Below, piece by piece: positions 49,498 to 62,106 of a stretch of 64,000 bases of DNA. The position numbers and the translations under genes were made by a program. Within the stretch, counting starts at the first letter, position 1; every line of letters starts with the position of its first letter. Origin of the DNA: Tigriopus japonicus (lineage: Eukaryota > Arthropoda > Copepoda > Harpacticoida > Harpacticidae); assembly GCA_010645155.1 (NCBI GenBank), contig JAAGOF010000300.1, positions 312,585 to 376,584 of the forward strand, given 5' to 3'. The notes beneath the pieces were generated by a model. It was not told the origin of the DNA and did not search any database. It saw only the letters and a program-made list of their open reading frames with translations.

Positions 49498-50988
49498 TTA
49501 ATCCAACACTTCCAAAGGACCAAAAAGGTAGCTTGAAGGAAGATCGGCTTCCGAGTTTCCAATGAAATCAGAATAGAGCTCTTGGTAACGAGTAAGGGAG
49601 ATGCCTCCATTCTTCAAGTCCTCCTCCTGTAATTAGAATCGGCAAATTAAATTAGGATTAAAACAATTTGAGGAGTCTAGGAAGTCAAGTTTTTCAACTG
49701 AACCAATACATTTTCAGTCATATACGGCTGCATAAAAAAGTCTCTTTTTCAGTTGATGGGCAAGAAATCGCATGGTTCATGCAATGGACTGCATGAAATA
49801 ACAGCAAAGACCTTGCGCCGCCAGACCCATCTTACGTTGATGATTTCCAGCATGGTTGCCAGAACACAACATCTGATGCCACTTTTAGTCAAGATGTCAA
49901 TTCTTTTTCCTTGTTCGATTTAATTTTTTCAAGTGCGATTATTTCTCCAAAACGGTTGCCATTTAAGCTAAATAATGCCATTTAAAAGAATGAAATCATC
50001 AAGGAAAAGGACTTAAGATTTTGCCAAAAACTAGCATCAATGATCACGTTCTGGCAACCATGCTGGAAATCGACACAAGATGGGTCTCGTGAAGCAAGGT
50101 CTCTGCCGATATTTTTTTGCTCTTCACTGCCAATGATGCAGAGATTGATTAACTCAGGTCATGAAAAGGAGATCGAGCAAGCATAATCAAGACAGAAATT
50201 TAAAATTTGCACCAGAAGCAATATCAATTGAACAAAAAAAATCAGACTCACTAGCTGAATTTTAAAAGACCAACACAATTGGTTGATCTTGTGGTTGTAC
50301 TACAGTTTTAGTCAAATAAAGAAAGCAAGAAACCTTACAGTTTCAAGATATCCCTGAGGTTGCTGGTCCTTTGACTCTTCATGAAAACAACCTTAAATTC
50401 TAAATTACCGAGCAAAGCTTCTTGTACGAGTTGTTCAAATCTTCAACCGACTTGTAAGCCATTCTCTTGATGCAATCGAAGCGGTATTCCTCCAATCCAA
50501 TACAGCCGTCCCCTGCATGAAGTAGGAAATCGAGTGGGAATGCGCAAAACCGTAAACAAGAATAAGGAAATTACTCACCGTCAATATCAATGGTTCGGAA
50601 CGAACTATCAATAAAGAACTTGAAAGCCTTGGGAAAGTCAGCGTATTTCTTCCCCTTGCAAGACACCTCAATGCCTCGCTTGAACTCCTCCACAGACACT
50701 TCGCCATCCTGATTTGGAATGAATTCAATCAATTGCTATTAAATCTAACCCCATAGTATTAGTGAGTACCTTGTTAAAATCGGCCAACTCGGAGATCTCG
50801 TTCCACAAGTTCATCATGACCTCAAGATTCTTCTTGTATCGCTCTTCGCACCAGTGGCCTTTGCCTTCGATGAGGGTGTTCCTCACGGCCAGACATTGGA
50901 AATCGTTCCGATCGAGATAACCATTATTGTCCGTGTCGTACATGAAACGAACGATAAACTTAACACGGTTGGACCACGCGTAAGCCAT
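49498..50988 (-). CDS. Sarcoplasmic calcium-binding protein (EF-hand)
   Basis: Minus-strand coding exons in order: 50988-50770, 50708-50579, 50512-50409, 49626-49498. Total 582 nt, 193 aa, the usual length of crustacean sarcoplasmic calcium-binding proteins. The protein begins MAYAWSNRVKFIVRFMYD. EF1 loop DTDNNGYLDRND, EF2 loop around DFNKDGEVSVEE and EF3 loop DIDGDGCIGLEE keep their acidic ligands. The fourth (LKNGGISLTRY) is degenerate, as in the family. The C-terminus LFGPLEVLD is a family signature. The protein buffers cytosolic Ca2+ in invertebrate muscle and is a known shellfish allergen family. The ATG directly follows a CAG acceptor, so a leader exon lies upstream (51049 upward). Intron 3 holds a 303-bp inverted repeat. 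Confidence 0.95.
49804..50106. repeat. Long inverted repeat (MITE-like) in an intron
   Basis: Arms of about 70 bases: left starts GCAAAGACCTTGC and contains TTTCCAGCATGGTTGCCAGA; the right arm is its inverted copy ending near 50106. No target duplication was found, so the superfamily is open. Confidence 0.72.
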
Positions 50989-51048
50989 CTGAGGAAGATT
51001 ACTTTTTTGAAGTTCTTAATTTCATTAAGAGTCAATTTCTTGGCCTAC

Positions 51049-51117
51049 CTTAGGTCTTGATTAGATGTGAGGAGAGGAGAAATTGAAGTGGTGATCAAAG
51101 GAGCTCTGACAAACTGA
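51049..51117 (-). promoter_or_regulatory. Predicted 5' leader exon and start region of the calcium-binding protein gene
   Basis: On the minus strand an AAG|GTAGGC donor lies at 51048-51049, matching the CTCAG acceptor in front of the ATG. The TTTCAGTTTG motif just upstream (about 51110-51119) resembles the arthropod initiator TCAGT. No TATA box was assigned. Confidence 0.4.
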
Positions 51118-51687
51118 AAGTAAAGGACAAAACGATTTGCCACCCGCAGTTCAATTGGAATCCAAGGAAGCGCATCAACAGCTCGTCTAATAGCCTACAA
51201 GTACCTCCAACAATCCAGAAAGTAGCAAGATCAAAGCTTAGTTTCCTTGTCCGCTTTTTTTGCTCGCGAAAAGTATCACACACGAGCCAGTTCTTTTTCT
51301 GTAAAATTCCGCAAAAGTTGAGTTTACAAACTGCTCGGTGTAGTACTACTACCCCTGGTAAAGGGATGCAGTTCTATTGTGCCTAATGAATCTCCGTGAA
51401 ATGCATGGGGCCATGAATCTGAGACACTACAAGTCCAAAAGCATGGCGAACATGGGCAAGTTTCTTCTAGTTCCTCTTAACAAAAAAACTTACAAGGGTC
51501 TAAAGAAATACTGCATGGGTTTCAAATCAAAGGTAAATCAAACATGCCACTGCAATCCTTACTTCTAAGGTTAAGAGGCAAACACGTTGAAAGTCCTTAT
51601 TGCCATGGACTCGGTATTGTTCTTTTTTTTTCCCTTACAAACACATTTTTTGGGTCGGAGTCTTCAGACTGTTTTAGTCGATGATTT

Positions 51688-51990
51688 ATTTAGTGATTGA
51701 ACGAAGGGGCTCACAACCCAAACGAAAGTTTTGACCGAAAGAGCGTTTGAGTAATTTAAGTCAAAAAGTCTCTTTCTCGGCTATCAAAGATAAAATACTA
51801 CATAACGTATTCCTTGAAACAAGGATTGCTCCTGCAAAAAGTTTAACGTTAAAAAATGCCTTCTAAATTTGACATATATTGCATTTCAAAGCTTTTCATG
51901 TCAAGAAAGAAAGCAATCCATTCAAACATCTTTCATTATAGTGCCTATCAGTCTTCGGCCAAAAGCTCACCAGTCACCACTAGTTTCTTT
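51688..51990. mobile_element. Decayed hAT-like relic related to the 26630-26968 element
   Basis: The left stretch TAGTGATTGAACGAAGGGGC plus CCAAACGAAAGTTTTGACCG follows the left end of the 26630 element with substitutions. A right end with TCGGCC and CACCACTA in the expected inverted order lies near 51955-51990. Flanking octamers match poorly. Confidence 0.5.
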
Positions 51991-53198
51991 ATTTCCGTGG
52001 GCCGCGTATCTCTCAATTAATAAATGCTGCAAGAAATGGTACTAAACTGCCTCATTTAATCTGAAATGACAAATCCCTCTTCGAGAAGAAGAAAGTGGAA
52101 CACCTGATCTGATCGTTTCCTCCAAGAAAAAATAAACGCCTTTTTCATTCTTGTTAAGAAAAGGATCTTGACTTGAAGCAAAAGTTGCGTGCAATTGGGT
52201 ACCTTTGGTTGTTTAGCGAGAAGAAGAATCATTTTCAAGCCTTACTCTATGCTGAGTAGGGATTTGAAAATTCTTTCTACGCTCAAAGCTGACGGGGAAA
52301 GTAATACCAATACATCCATACAAACATTAGTGCAAATAGTACGCTCTTTTTTCTATAGTGGAGCTTTCATCGAAGTTTGCAAAACCTTTCGATTCGATCG
52401 TTCGCCTTACATCTTGGGCTTTTTTGAAGGCCGCAACTAGTATTGCAATCTACATGGAAGCTTGGGCAAAAACGCTCTCGCACAGCACCAAGTTTCCCGA
52501 ACAGCTCGTGTTAATCCCCTTCTTTTCCTAATGTGGTCATTGTCTTTGTCTGTAATCTTTTTCGTCCCTCTGTCCATTGTGCAATTCAAAGTAAAGAATC
52601 GCTTTCATTTTGCCCGATGAGCTTAGGATTCGTCCGCATTCCCATTCCCAAAGATCACTGAAAAGCCATCTCACTAGAATCTCTTAGAGGCAAGATATGT
52701 TATGAAAATCACCCATCACAAAGTGCCAAGGGGTACATCGCTCAAATCTGTTTTGACAGATGAATTTGAAACTCACGACCATTCTCTCAGTTCTTTACAA
52801 CCCTTCTTCGAAAAAAGATGGGTTTGACTCAACTCGTTGCAAGAATTGTTGGAATATTTTTTCTCTGGAACTTCATCAACAACAATGTTGTTGAATCCCA
52901 TCCCTTGGAAATGGCAAGAAGTTGCTCGTTCTCCGTTGGAACCATGGACGATTTGATAACAGCAGTAGGACAAACAGATAATCTTGCCTATATCCTTTGG
53001 CCAGGTACCACTCAGATAGCACCTGTCCACGTTGAATACGCTCTTCAAGTTCCAAGCCCACCCATGGGACTTGGGATGACCTCATCGCCTACTCTGTTTT
53101 TTGTGGATCCGCATAAAATGACACTTATTCCAATTACAATACAACCATTCCAATCGAACCTTTGACAAGGAGCTTAAGACGACGTGAGCAAAAGTATC

Positions 53199-53204
53199 TT
53201 TATT
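53199..53204 (-). terminator. Candidate myosin polyadenylation signal
   Basis: AATAAA on the minus strand about 305 bases past the myosin stop codon. Confidence 0.4.
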
Positions 53205-53508
53205 CGTTGAGATAGCAAGCACTTCAAAAGAGCAACACAATGAGATCCAATCTTGGTTGAGGACTTTACAAGTTGGTGGGTAAAAAGGATAATAAATATC
53301 TAAGTACAAAATTGACTGTTACTGCAAACGGATCGAGAACAAGCAAATACAAGAGAGAAGAAAATGCCTAAAATTGATTTGATCATAGAACTAAACAGTA
53401 TGCATTGGTTATAAATGTCCACATAAGTGATCATAAGTGATGATGAGATGTTATCTTTGATTAGTTAGTTAATAATCTGTTTCCCTGGTAGTTGTTTCTT
53501 TAGACTCG

Positions 53509-56500
53509 TTATCCTACGGTAGAAATGTCATTTCGTCCGAAGAACTGATTTGAGTTATACATCATTGCCTGTGATGAATGTGGTTGCGATTGCATTGGCA
53601 GTGTTGTGTGGTGACTAACATTGTTGTTGGGAGCCATTAACTCTCCTGGTAAAACGCCCTCACCACTATGAGGGACCACTTCGATGTATTCCCGAATCAG
53701 ATTAGAAATTTGGAACGCCTGTAAAGCAAGCAATTGAGGTAAGGTGAAACCAGTAGTCATTCTCTGACTTTTCTCAAAAGAAAAAATGGCAATCCTGAAC
53801 AAATCGCTCAGCTGGTTCTCCCCAGAACTCCAGTTCTCACTAGAGCACAATAATAGCATTATTATTATTGTTAATATAGTGCTCTAGTTCTCACAATGTC
53901 CTCGCTCAAACTTGTGCGTTCAGTGTGTCCTTACTTGATTAGTGTTGACGATGATTTTGCTCTGTTTCTTGTCACTCCCAGTGATTAGAAGGAGATGATT
54001 AAGTGATGGAGTGTAGTCCAAAATGGAATCATATTCGAATGAGGTCAGAACGTTCCGTGTGCGGAACTCGAGTAAATGCACGCCTCGTTGATCCACCGCT
54101 AACCAGAGTGTCTTGGGCCAGTTGGAAGTGAAAGATTGCTGCAAAGTAGGTGAAGCTTTGCAAGGTACATTTGTAAAACTACTTTAATCCGAGCGCCATG
54201 ATCACTTACGTTGACATCAAACAAAGTGGCCTTGTGGAGAGGCCAGCATTGAATGAGGTTAAGGAATGCTTGTTTGGCCTCTTCAATGTTCATTCCTATC
54301 AGAGATTGGTGATGCATAGCCACGTGGTCAGATTGGACATTAACCAGAATGCGAGGGGGTAGGCAATGAGATATCACTTGTCGATAGTCGCCCTCCCCGG
54401 CATCGTAGTTGCCGAGCTCAATTTGGGCCCTCAGAGCACAGAGCATAACCTAGAAAAATGGCCCAGTTTTTGGAAGGTCAGTCAGTCTGTTTGGTTCAGT
54501 GATTCAAAATGGTGCTTGAGTCGACTTACGGCTTCCATATCTGTGACTGGGAATCGGTCAGACCTGAGATCGCACAAAACTTGGTAATAGAGAAGTTCTT
54601 TTTCTACGGAATCGGTCAGGTCAATGTACGTGTCCAGGAAAAGATGCTTTTTGAATAGGAACATATGGTGGCGAGATTGTTTGGAAAGTGTTCCACCTGC
54701 AGAACGATATTTCTCCCATTTTGACATAACATCAGCCACTTTCTCATCGGGGAGTAAGCTTCGCTCTTGTGTTCCCAGAACTTCGTAGATGGCATAACCT
54801 GGAAGGGGGGACAAGAAGAACATTAGCTCTTGATGATGTGGTTGAGGAATGTTCACGTGAGCTTAGCCTACCCATAGCAAGATCCCTTAGTCCGATTTTA
54901 GCTTTGACGAGCTTCAACACTTCGTCGGCGGTCGCACTTGGATCAAACTCGATCGCATGGAATTGCCCATCCATGAAATGGAAGCGAGCGTAAATTGGCC
55001 TACGATTGATGGTACATAGAATTTCTTGTTTCGAAGGAGGCCACTGACGTCTCCGAGTTCCTAAAGTCTTGTGGAAGCACTGAAAAACGGAGAAAATTGC
55101 TCAAAATCAGCCTCGGCTACAAGTATGCCCTCTTTAATCGATTGCTCACCTTCTCTGCAAATCGTGCGTATTTCCCTTCTTCCGTAACAAAATCTGCTGA
55201 GCACTTCTTCAAATGAGCTAATAGGTATTTCCGGACGATTTTGTCCACGGGAAGAATTACTGAACATGCCAAGGCCACAAGCGACCAATGGCGGAGATTC
55301 ACCCTAGAATTAGGCTCGGGGTGATCAGTTGTCTGCTTGATGAGTTGGAGGAACAATTCGTTAACCAAACAATCTTTTTTCATGGCTTTGTCGAGAACAG
55401 TTTGGATTAGCAGAACGTGATCTTCTTCCTCTCGATTACACGGGGGCTCATCTGTAATTTGATACGTTAATGCTTGATCTTCCTATATTTCTTGAAACTT
55501 AAAACTTGAGAATTGTCATAGGGTTTACCTTTGTTGGATTGCAAAAGTCCAGCATAAGTTAAAATGAGTTGGAACACCTCCAGAGCTTGGATTTCGTCTT
55601 GCTCCCCCATTTTCGCCAGAGTTTGAGTCATTCCTCCCTTGGTAAAGGCCCAATAAACGTGGGAATAGCCTTTGTAGATTTCACCTTGCTCGTTGGCCAG
55701 GGCCTCGGCCCTGTATTTCTCCATTTTCTTGACACTTAATCGTCGAAGAGTACTCTTAAAAAAGTTGCCCGTCTCATCTGTCGGTTTCTTCAGAAGATCG
55801 CTATCGACCAATGCCCTGCGGCATTGGACCAAATTCTGATGAAGACGCATTCGATCCTCGTTCGTGACCTGTTTGATGCGACGCCTTGGCACATCAGCTT
55901 CTCGGACCCAATTGGCTAATGCAGGGCAATAGCTCGCGACCAATGAACCAATTTCTGCCTTGAAGGTTGTTTCGAATACGTGAACTCTTTGTCGCTCCTC
56001 CACTGTTTTAACCAGGTTTAACGTTACAAAATTATCGCTTGGATCCAGAAGCAGGGATTCGATATCCGCAAATGGAAATTCGAAGAGCACGGCCTTATCG
56101 TCCGGTTTGATTATGAGAAAACTAGCACAATTGATTCCCAAGACGATGGAACTCCCGTAAGACCAATAGCCCTTGTAGTTTGCATTGAACATGGTGCATC
56201 CATAGAGAGGGTATTGCATGACGCAGCTTAAATACCACACTTTTGCCACAACCTCGGATTTACCCGCTCCATAATGAAGATGGGCTTCTGATAAGATAGG
56301 AATCCATTCTCGGTCCGATAGGAAACGAGCTTGTTTGATGCGTTGGGGCAGAAACATATCTACATCCGTGTACAATTCCAATCTTCCATTTTGAGGTTCG
56401 CCCAAAGCCACTTGAGCTTGAAGGCCAGCCAACTGAAGGGCCACTTTCTCCGAGACAGGAAGTTCGTCGCCTTTGACCACAGTATGGACAGCTTGAGCAT

Positions 56501-59500
56501 ACAAAAGGCTGACTTCAATGGGATCCGAGGGGATTTCTCGAGTGTTGCAAAAAAGACGCTTCTTGAAGATGAACCTATTCTCTGTTCCACCCAATTGACG
56601 TCGTTTCAAGGTTTGGGTTTTTGCATTGTGCATTGGACTGGACTTGACATTTTGACTAGGTTTCGTATTTTGTTGACTATTCCTAGATAGAAAGAGCAAC
56701 AAGTAAAGATATACGTAGCATTCAAAATCAAAGCCAACCAACTTACATTTCCCATTGAGATATGATGTCGTAAAGAAATTGATGTTGTGGGATGTGTTCT
56801 TCCCCTTCTGGTAATGATTGGTAAAGTGCCCATCCATCCAAATTCGACAGACCTATTTTGTCTGCAATCTTTTGAAGGACCTCCATCGCTGTATCGCATG
56901 GATGAACGTCCAATGCTTTGGTTCGTCCGTCCAAGAAAAAGAACCGACAAACGATTGTTCCTAATCGCTTCATGGCCTAGGGAATACGAAACATGCAATC
57001 GAAGGTTGTTGGTTCTCATCACAACTATTGCCTAGCTGTGTCGACAATGTAATTTTGGTGGCTTACAGTTATTTCCACGGTAGATGGGGGATTCTTTCGA
57101 GTGGCCACTTGAACATGCTTGCAGTTATCCAGGCACCACTCAACATATTGGTGAATGGGGTCTTCAACATCGATGTTCTTCTTGAGGAAGCTCACAAAAT
57201 ATTTGAAGAACGATTTACTGGGCGGGAAGGCCACAACCACAAGACAAAGAAGCAACCAAAGTCGGTCGATTTGTTCTTGATTGGGGTTGTTGTTGAGCTG
57301 GCGAACACATTGCACGTAAATCTCGTCGCGGAGTTCCTCTCGCTCAATACCATTCTTGATGATGGTTTGAATAAGACTTACATCGGAATCGTTCTTGTAA
57401 TCCCCCCGACTGTACTTGCACAAGTCTTTGAAGATGTTACACGCGATCGAAACATTTTCGGGATCGAACATATGAATGTGCGAGTTTGGAATCGAGGTGC
57501 CTTTATAATACCTGATCATGTCCGTCTTCTTCAAGAATTCCATAGTTTTGCTCCTCTTCAATGTGCCCACTATGGTTCCTTGTGGGGATTTCTCGTGGTC
57601 GTTGAAAAAATTCTCCGCAAATTCAATGAGCTCAAATTCCTCATCGAGATTCTCCTTGTCTACTTCAGCTTGAATATTTTGCTCCTGAATCTTTTCAAGA
57701 CCTCGTTGCACACGTTGCAATTTGCGAGCTTCTCTCTCCGGGTCTAAATTGGCACTTTTTCGAGGTGATTGAGGGGCAATTGGTTGTTGAGAATGTTGCG
57801 TAGCCATTAAGCCAGTGTGATACATTTTCGTTCCACGGTTCTTCGAAGCCAAATGATTCGGTAAGTAGGAAGGCTGGTACTCGGAATGTTTGGTAGGAAC
57901 ATGCTCATGATTGTGAGGAGCAGGTGCTCCCAATGGTTCTGGCCGAGGTTTGATGGATTCATAAATCGGTTCCTTGGGCTTTTTCAGTTTGGCTTTGAGG
58001 GGATTACGCACTTCTTGGCTTAGATGAGGCGTATTAAAAGCGTAACCGTTTTGAATTGGAGGTGGAGGCGGGGGACCTTCAGGTTCTGGAAGCGAAGGTT
58101 TGCCCATGGTCATCCCGTTGGTTGGAGGCGTGCCACTGATCATTGGAGGTGGAAGAGGAGGAGGCGAATGCTCTCTAGGGGGTGGAGGTGGATCATCGTC
58201 ATCGTCGTCCATCAAAGGTGGTGGAAGTGGAGAGGGTATTGCGTGATCGTCGTCTTTGATACTGAATTGATCAAACTCGTTTTGGAGATCGCTCATTTGC
58301 CGGTCGATTTCATCCAGAATGGACGTTTTATCTCCAGTTTCCACACTACCCGTAGTGATTGATTCAGACACGACCGATTCCGATCTCAGAGAATCGGGGA
58401 CTTCGCCTGAGAGGAAGTTGAATAGTTGATCCAAGTCGACGTTGTCAGGATTGATCCCATCACAAAGCTTGGGATTCAGCTGATCTGCTAGTTGGGAAAG
58501 TTTCTTCATCTCCTTATCAGCATCTCTGTTAAAAATTAAAAGAAAGGAGGTGCGTTGACATTTTGCAAAAAAAAGAAAAAAATACTAATAATCTTGTTAT
58601 TGACTTACGATTGGTTCATATCTGCCAAACAGGCAAAGCTCATCTTTCGGTCCAAGATCTTTTCTTCGTCGTCAGTGCTGTCTTGAGCTTCTTGGAGAAG
58701 CCTTTCCTCTTCCCGCTTTCGTCGCTCTTCTTCCAGCTTCTCCTTCCTTCTACGCTCCTCTTCGACTCGTTTCGCCTCCCTAAGGGCTGCGGCCACTTCA
58801 CGGGCAAACATTCCTCTTAAGTGAGATTGAATGACAAGAGCAGCTCGTCTCTTCTTTAGGAAGATGATTCTGGATCTCCAAGCCAAGAATGATTCTTGGA
58901 TCTTTAACGTGGCTTGTCGGATTTCGAGGTACTTTCTCCGCTCCTTGAAGCCTTTGAATCTTTTCTGTATCACAACTGAGGACTGATTGATCAAGGAAAT
59001 CCTCCTATCTTCCAAAGGTTCATGTGCGGCTGTCCGTAGGAATACTTTTGTTTTCCCAATTTGCCATTCAGTCTTGGGTAGGCCTTGAGTGTCCATTATA
59101 GCTCTGTATGAAATGGAGGGAATTGGGTTAAGGGAAATGTGAGCTACTGATGGGTCGATGATGAACTTACTTCAATGCGCTTGTGGCATCTTTCGTCGGA
59201 AGTTTCCGTCCCATCAGACATTTGTATTTATACACAAAGTCCTCGAAAGAGTAATGGATGGGAAACCCTTGCTTTCGAATTCGAATGATTTCAAGCATGC
59301 CAAGGTATTTGAGTTGATCCAAAACGAGCTCTTCGTTGAAGTTATTGGGTCCTTTAATCATATTCGGTTTGATGCACCTCACGTACCTTGAGTTCCATAG
59401 ACATTGAATCAGTATCTTCCAGAGGGCAATGAATGTCATGTCGAAACTTACCATGGATTTGTGGACTCGAGAACATCAACGAGCACTTGAAGTTGAAGTC

Positions 59501-62106
59501 GGAAGGAGTCGCTCACTGTTGGTTTAGCTTTGTTGGTCATGGTCCGTTTCACCGTTCCTTTGGAAAGACTCCCGTCTCCCTTATTGATGTTGCTGCCCAA
59601 TTGAACCACTTTGCTCATAAGATCCTGAAAAGTTCATCTTGATTAGGCAAGTTCTTTCATCTTTTCTCCCCCATTTTTCCTCATACCTTGTATTCACAAA
59701 TCTCTTGGATAAAGGTTTTGGAAGACTTTTCCAGGAAATCGAAGAACACATCTTGCTGGGTATCGCGATTTTTGTCCACGAAGCCAACAACCGTGTATGT
59801 CACTTTTCCAGCATAATGCCTGATTCCAAATTCCTTATCCCAATTTCGTCGATCATCACCTTTCACATAATCCTCATGGCTATCGAACTCGGTGTGAATG
59901 TTCGTCAAATAGGCTGCATCACATCCCTATAAAGATTTGAGTAGTTTGAAACAATTGTTTTTCGGGGAGGCTAACATCTTAAGAATTACTCCTGGCATAT
60001 GGCATTGTTCAGCCAGAAGTTTGAGAACACATCGAGGAGGTTTTTCGATCAACTCCAGACAACTCGTGTTGTCGGTAAATGTGATATGTGAAAACTGGAT
60101 CTCCTCTTGGCGGTACTGAAATTGATCAAGAGTAATATTAACGAATGATGATTGAGTTTGTACATTCGCACAAACTTACTGTCTCCTGTTCGATGGCAAA
60201 AACGTAATGATTGAAGAACTTGTGAAGTTTTTCGTTGGTATAATTGATGCAAAGTTGTTCGAATGAGTTTGTTTGGAAGTTCTCGAACCCAAAAATGTCC
60301 AAAATACCAATGAATTGGGTCATATCTTTGCCTGAAGAAGAAATGTTCCTAATAGATATTTGCAGATTTTGATGTTGGCCATATTCTTTGCTTACCGGGA
60401 TTTGTGCACTTGTTGATGTGATTGACCAACCAGGCAAAGGTTCTGGAATACAAAGCCTTGGCCATGGCATGACGATTTTCCTTGGCCTCATTGTATTTCA
60501 GGGGTATTTCAGTCACGTTCCCTCTGATGTTAATTTGACGGCAAAGAACCACTTGAGTGAGATCTTGAGACTCCAAGCCAAGAAGATTGGCAATGGTTTC
60601 GATACAATCTTTGTCTTTGAGAGATAAGGCTGCAGTCTCGTCTTCAGAATCCTGGAAAACGGAAGTTATTAGCTCAAAAAATTGCTTTTGCATAACTTTG
60701 TGTGTCTTTGCCAATTACTTGAAATTCAAGGTTTCCGAGCCATAGAATTGCGGAAACAGCGGAGAAAATATCATCTATGAGTGGACCCGGAATTTGCACC
60801 ACTTCGAAGGCCAAACGAAGGCCATCAAATTTGACAGCATCGTCCACACCTTCAAGGGTGGTGCAACCTGACTGGTTCAGGTAAGCATATTCAGATGGCG
60901 ATTTCAAAAAGTATTTTTGTGCCAGCTCCTTGTCTCTCTGGAACAGATTGCACGAAACAGTTGAGAACACGAGATTTGGAAAGAAATAGGGTAAATCTTA
61001 CTTGGGCTGCTGCAATCAATTGGTAGAAAATGTGATAGTTCCTTTCTTGTCCCGCTTGAGTGGTAATTCGTGATTGTTCCAGAAGATAGTCTTGGATCAC
61101 GCAGCCTCGTATCTTGTACTTGGGATCAAAGCACACTTGCATGAAACGGCCGAATCGTGAGGAATTGTCATTCCGGATGGTTTTTGCATTGCCTAAATGT
61201 TATGGGTCATTTTTTTAAAATTATTTTTTAACAATTCCCATTGAAGCTCTCACCAAAAGCCTCTAAGATGGTATTAGCCTCCAAAATTTGTTGTTGGACC
61301 CAGGTCGAGATGTTGGCAGTGACTGAGCACAGATATTCCAGAATGAATTTGGTTGACTCTGTTTTTCCCGCTCCGGATTCACCGGAGATGACTAGGCTTT
61401 GATTGATGCTTTCGTTTTGAAGGGACTTGTAGGCCGATTCGGCCAGGGCGAACACATGGGGTGGAAGAGCGCCCAGTTTTTGGCCATGATAGCGGAAGAC
61501 ACACTCCTGTGAGACAAAGTTTGTTCATTGGGACTGTTAGTGGGAGCATTTTCAATTCATTTGTAAAATTCAAGTTTACCGAGTCGTAAATGAAAAGTTC
61601 CTTGTAGGGATTGACGGCGACAAGTATTGAACCGGTATAGGTCTAGAATAGAGAGGGGAACAAACATTATTCATTGTCTCAAACAAACAATGAAACCATG
61701 TTGGAGAGGTTTTTTCGAGGAACTCTGTGTGAACGAACGTGACAATTTTAGAAGAAGCTCCGACGACTCATGCACAGATGAATCATCGGAGAGATTATTC
61801 TTCAAAAAATACAAAATGAAAACTTATCCTCACTTACATATATTTCATCACGTTGATAACGAATTTGAAGGTTCTTGTTGATCCCAAATTCATCAATATC
61901 CGAAATTACTGTCATATCAGGTACGCCATGCTCGGGTTTGGAACCTATAACATAGGAATCTAATCTTAGAAGCATCCTGTGCGGAATGATCCATTAGCCA
62001 ATGAAAGCAAGCCGATCGATAACAAAGTGAAACAAAACAACACACAAATTTGAGACGGTTTTTCTATCTTACCCAAGCAGGCGGAGGTTTGTCTTGTTAG
62101 AACCAT
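53509..62106 (-). CDS. Unconventional MyTH4-FERM myosin, class XV-like (22 exons)
   Basis: Exons (minus): 62106-62073, 61944-61838, 61642-61580, 61506-61254, 61192-61002, 60937-60719, 60651-60396, 60331-60180, 60115-59990, 59926-59687, 59624-59452, 59386-59171, 59103-58609, 58525-57067, 56976-56747, 56682-55529, 55451-55150, 55079-54872, 54798-54530, 54449-54210, 54138-53935, 53718-53509. Total 6801 nt, 2266 aa. The motor spans about 12-700: P-loop GESGAGKT at 110-117, switch I NDNSSRFG at 160-167, switch II DIFGFE at 386-391, YVRCIKPN at 606-613. Three IQ motifs lie at about 719-780, then a charged single helix (783-822) and acidic and polyproline stretches (about 938-1000). MyTH4-1 is at about 1145-1317, FERM1 1330-1668, MyTH4-2 about 1714-1890, FERM2 to the end. 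No SH3 domain is visible. This barbed-end actin motor type carries cargo in protrusions. It resembles arthropod class XV (Drosophila sisyphus/Myo10A); class VII or XXII remain possible. Confidence 0.9.
53833..53894. mobile_element. 46-bp minimal TAGAGC-family hAT-like element in a myosin intron, TSD GTTCTCAC
   Basis: GTTCTCAC at 53833-53840 is duplicated exactly at 53887-53894. The 46-bp element (53841-53886) reads inward TAGAGCAC from both ends and has an AT-rich centre with ATT repeats. It sits in the last intron of the myosin gene (53719-53934). The tips match those of the 42368-42822 element. Confidence 0.82.

Larger units (their letters stand above)
51120..53508. other. Intergenic DNA and 3' flank of the myosin gene
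   Basis: A decayed relative of the 26630 hAT-like element lies near 51688-51990. A 115-codon frame at 52818-53165 starts with a hydrophobic stretch (VGIFFLWNF) but has no recognisable family, and it overlaps long frames on the other strand. It is left uncalled. Confidence 0.4.

Noticed and set aside
52818..53165. 115-codon frame with a signal-like N-terminus
   Set aside because: No recognisable family, no cysteine pattern, and overlapping frames of similar size on the other strand.
57028..57747. 239-codon plus-strand frame inside the myosin gene
   Set aside because: Antisense shadow of the MyTH4-coding exon, which has continuous family motifs on the minus strand.
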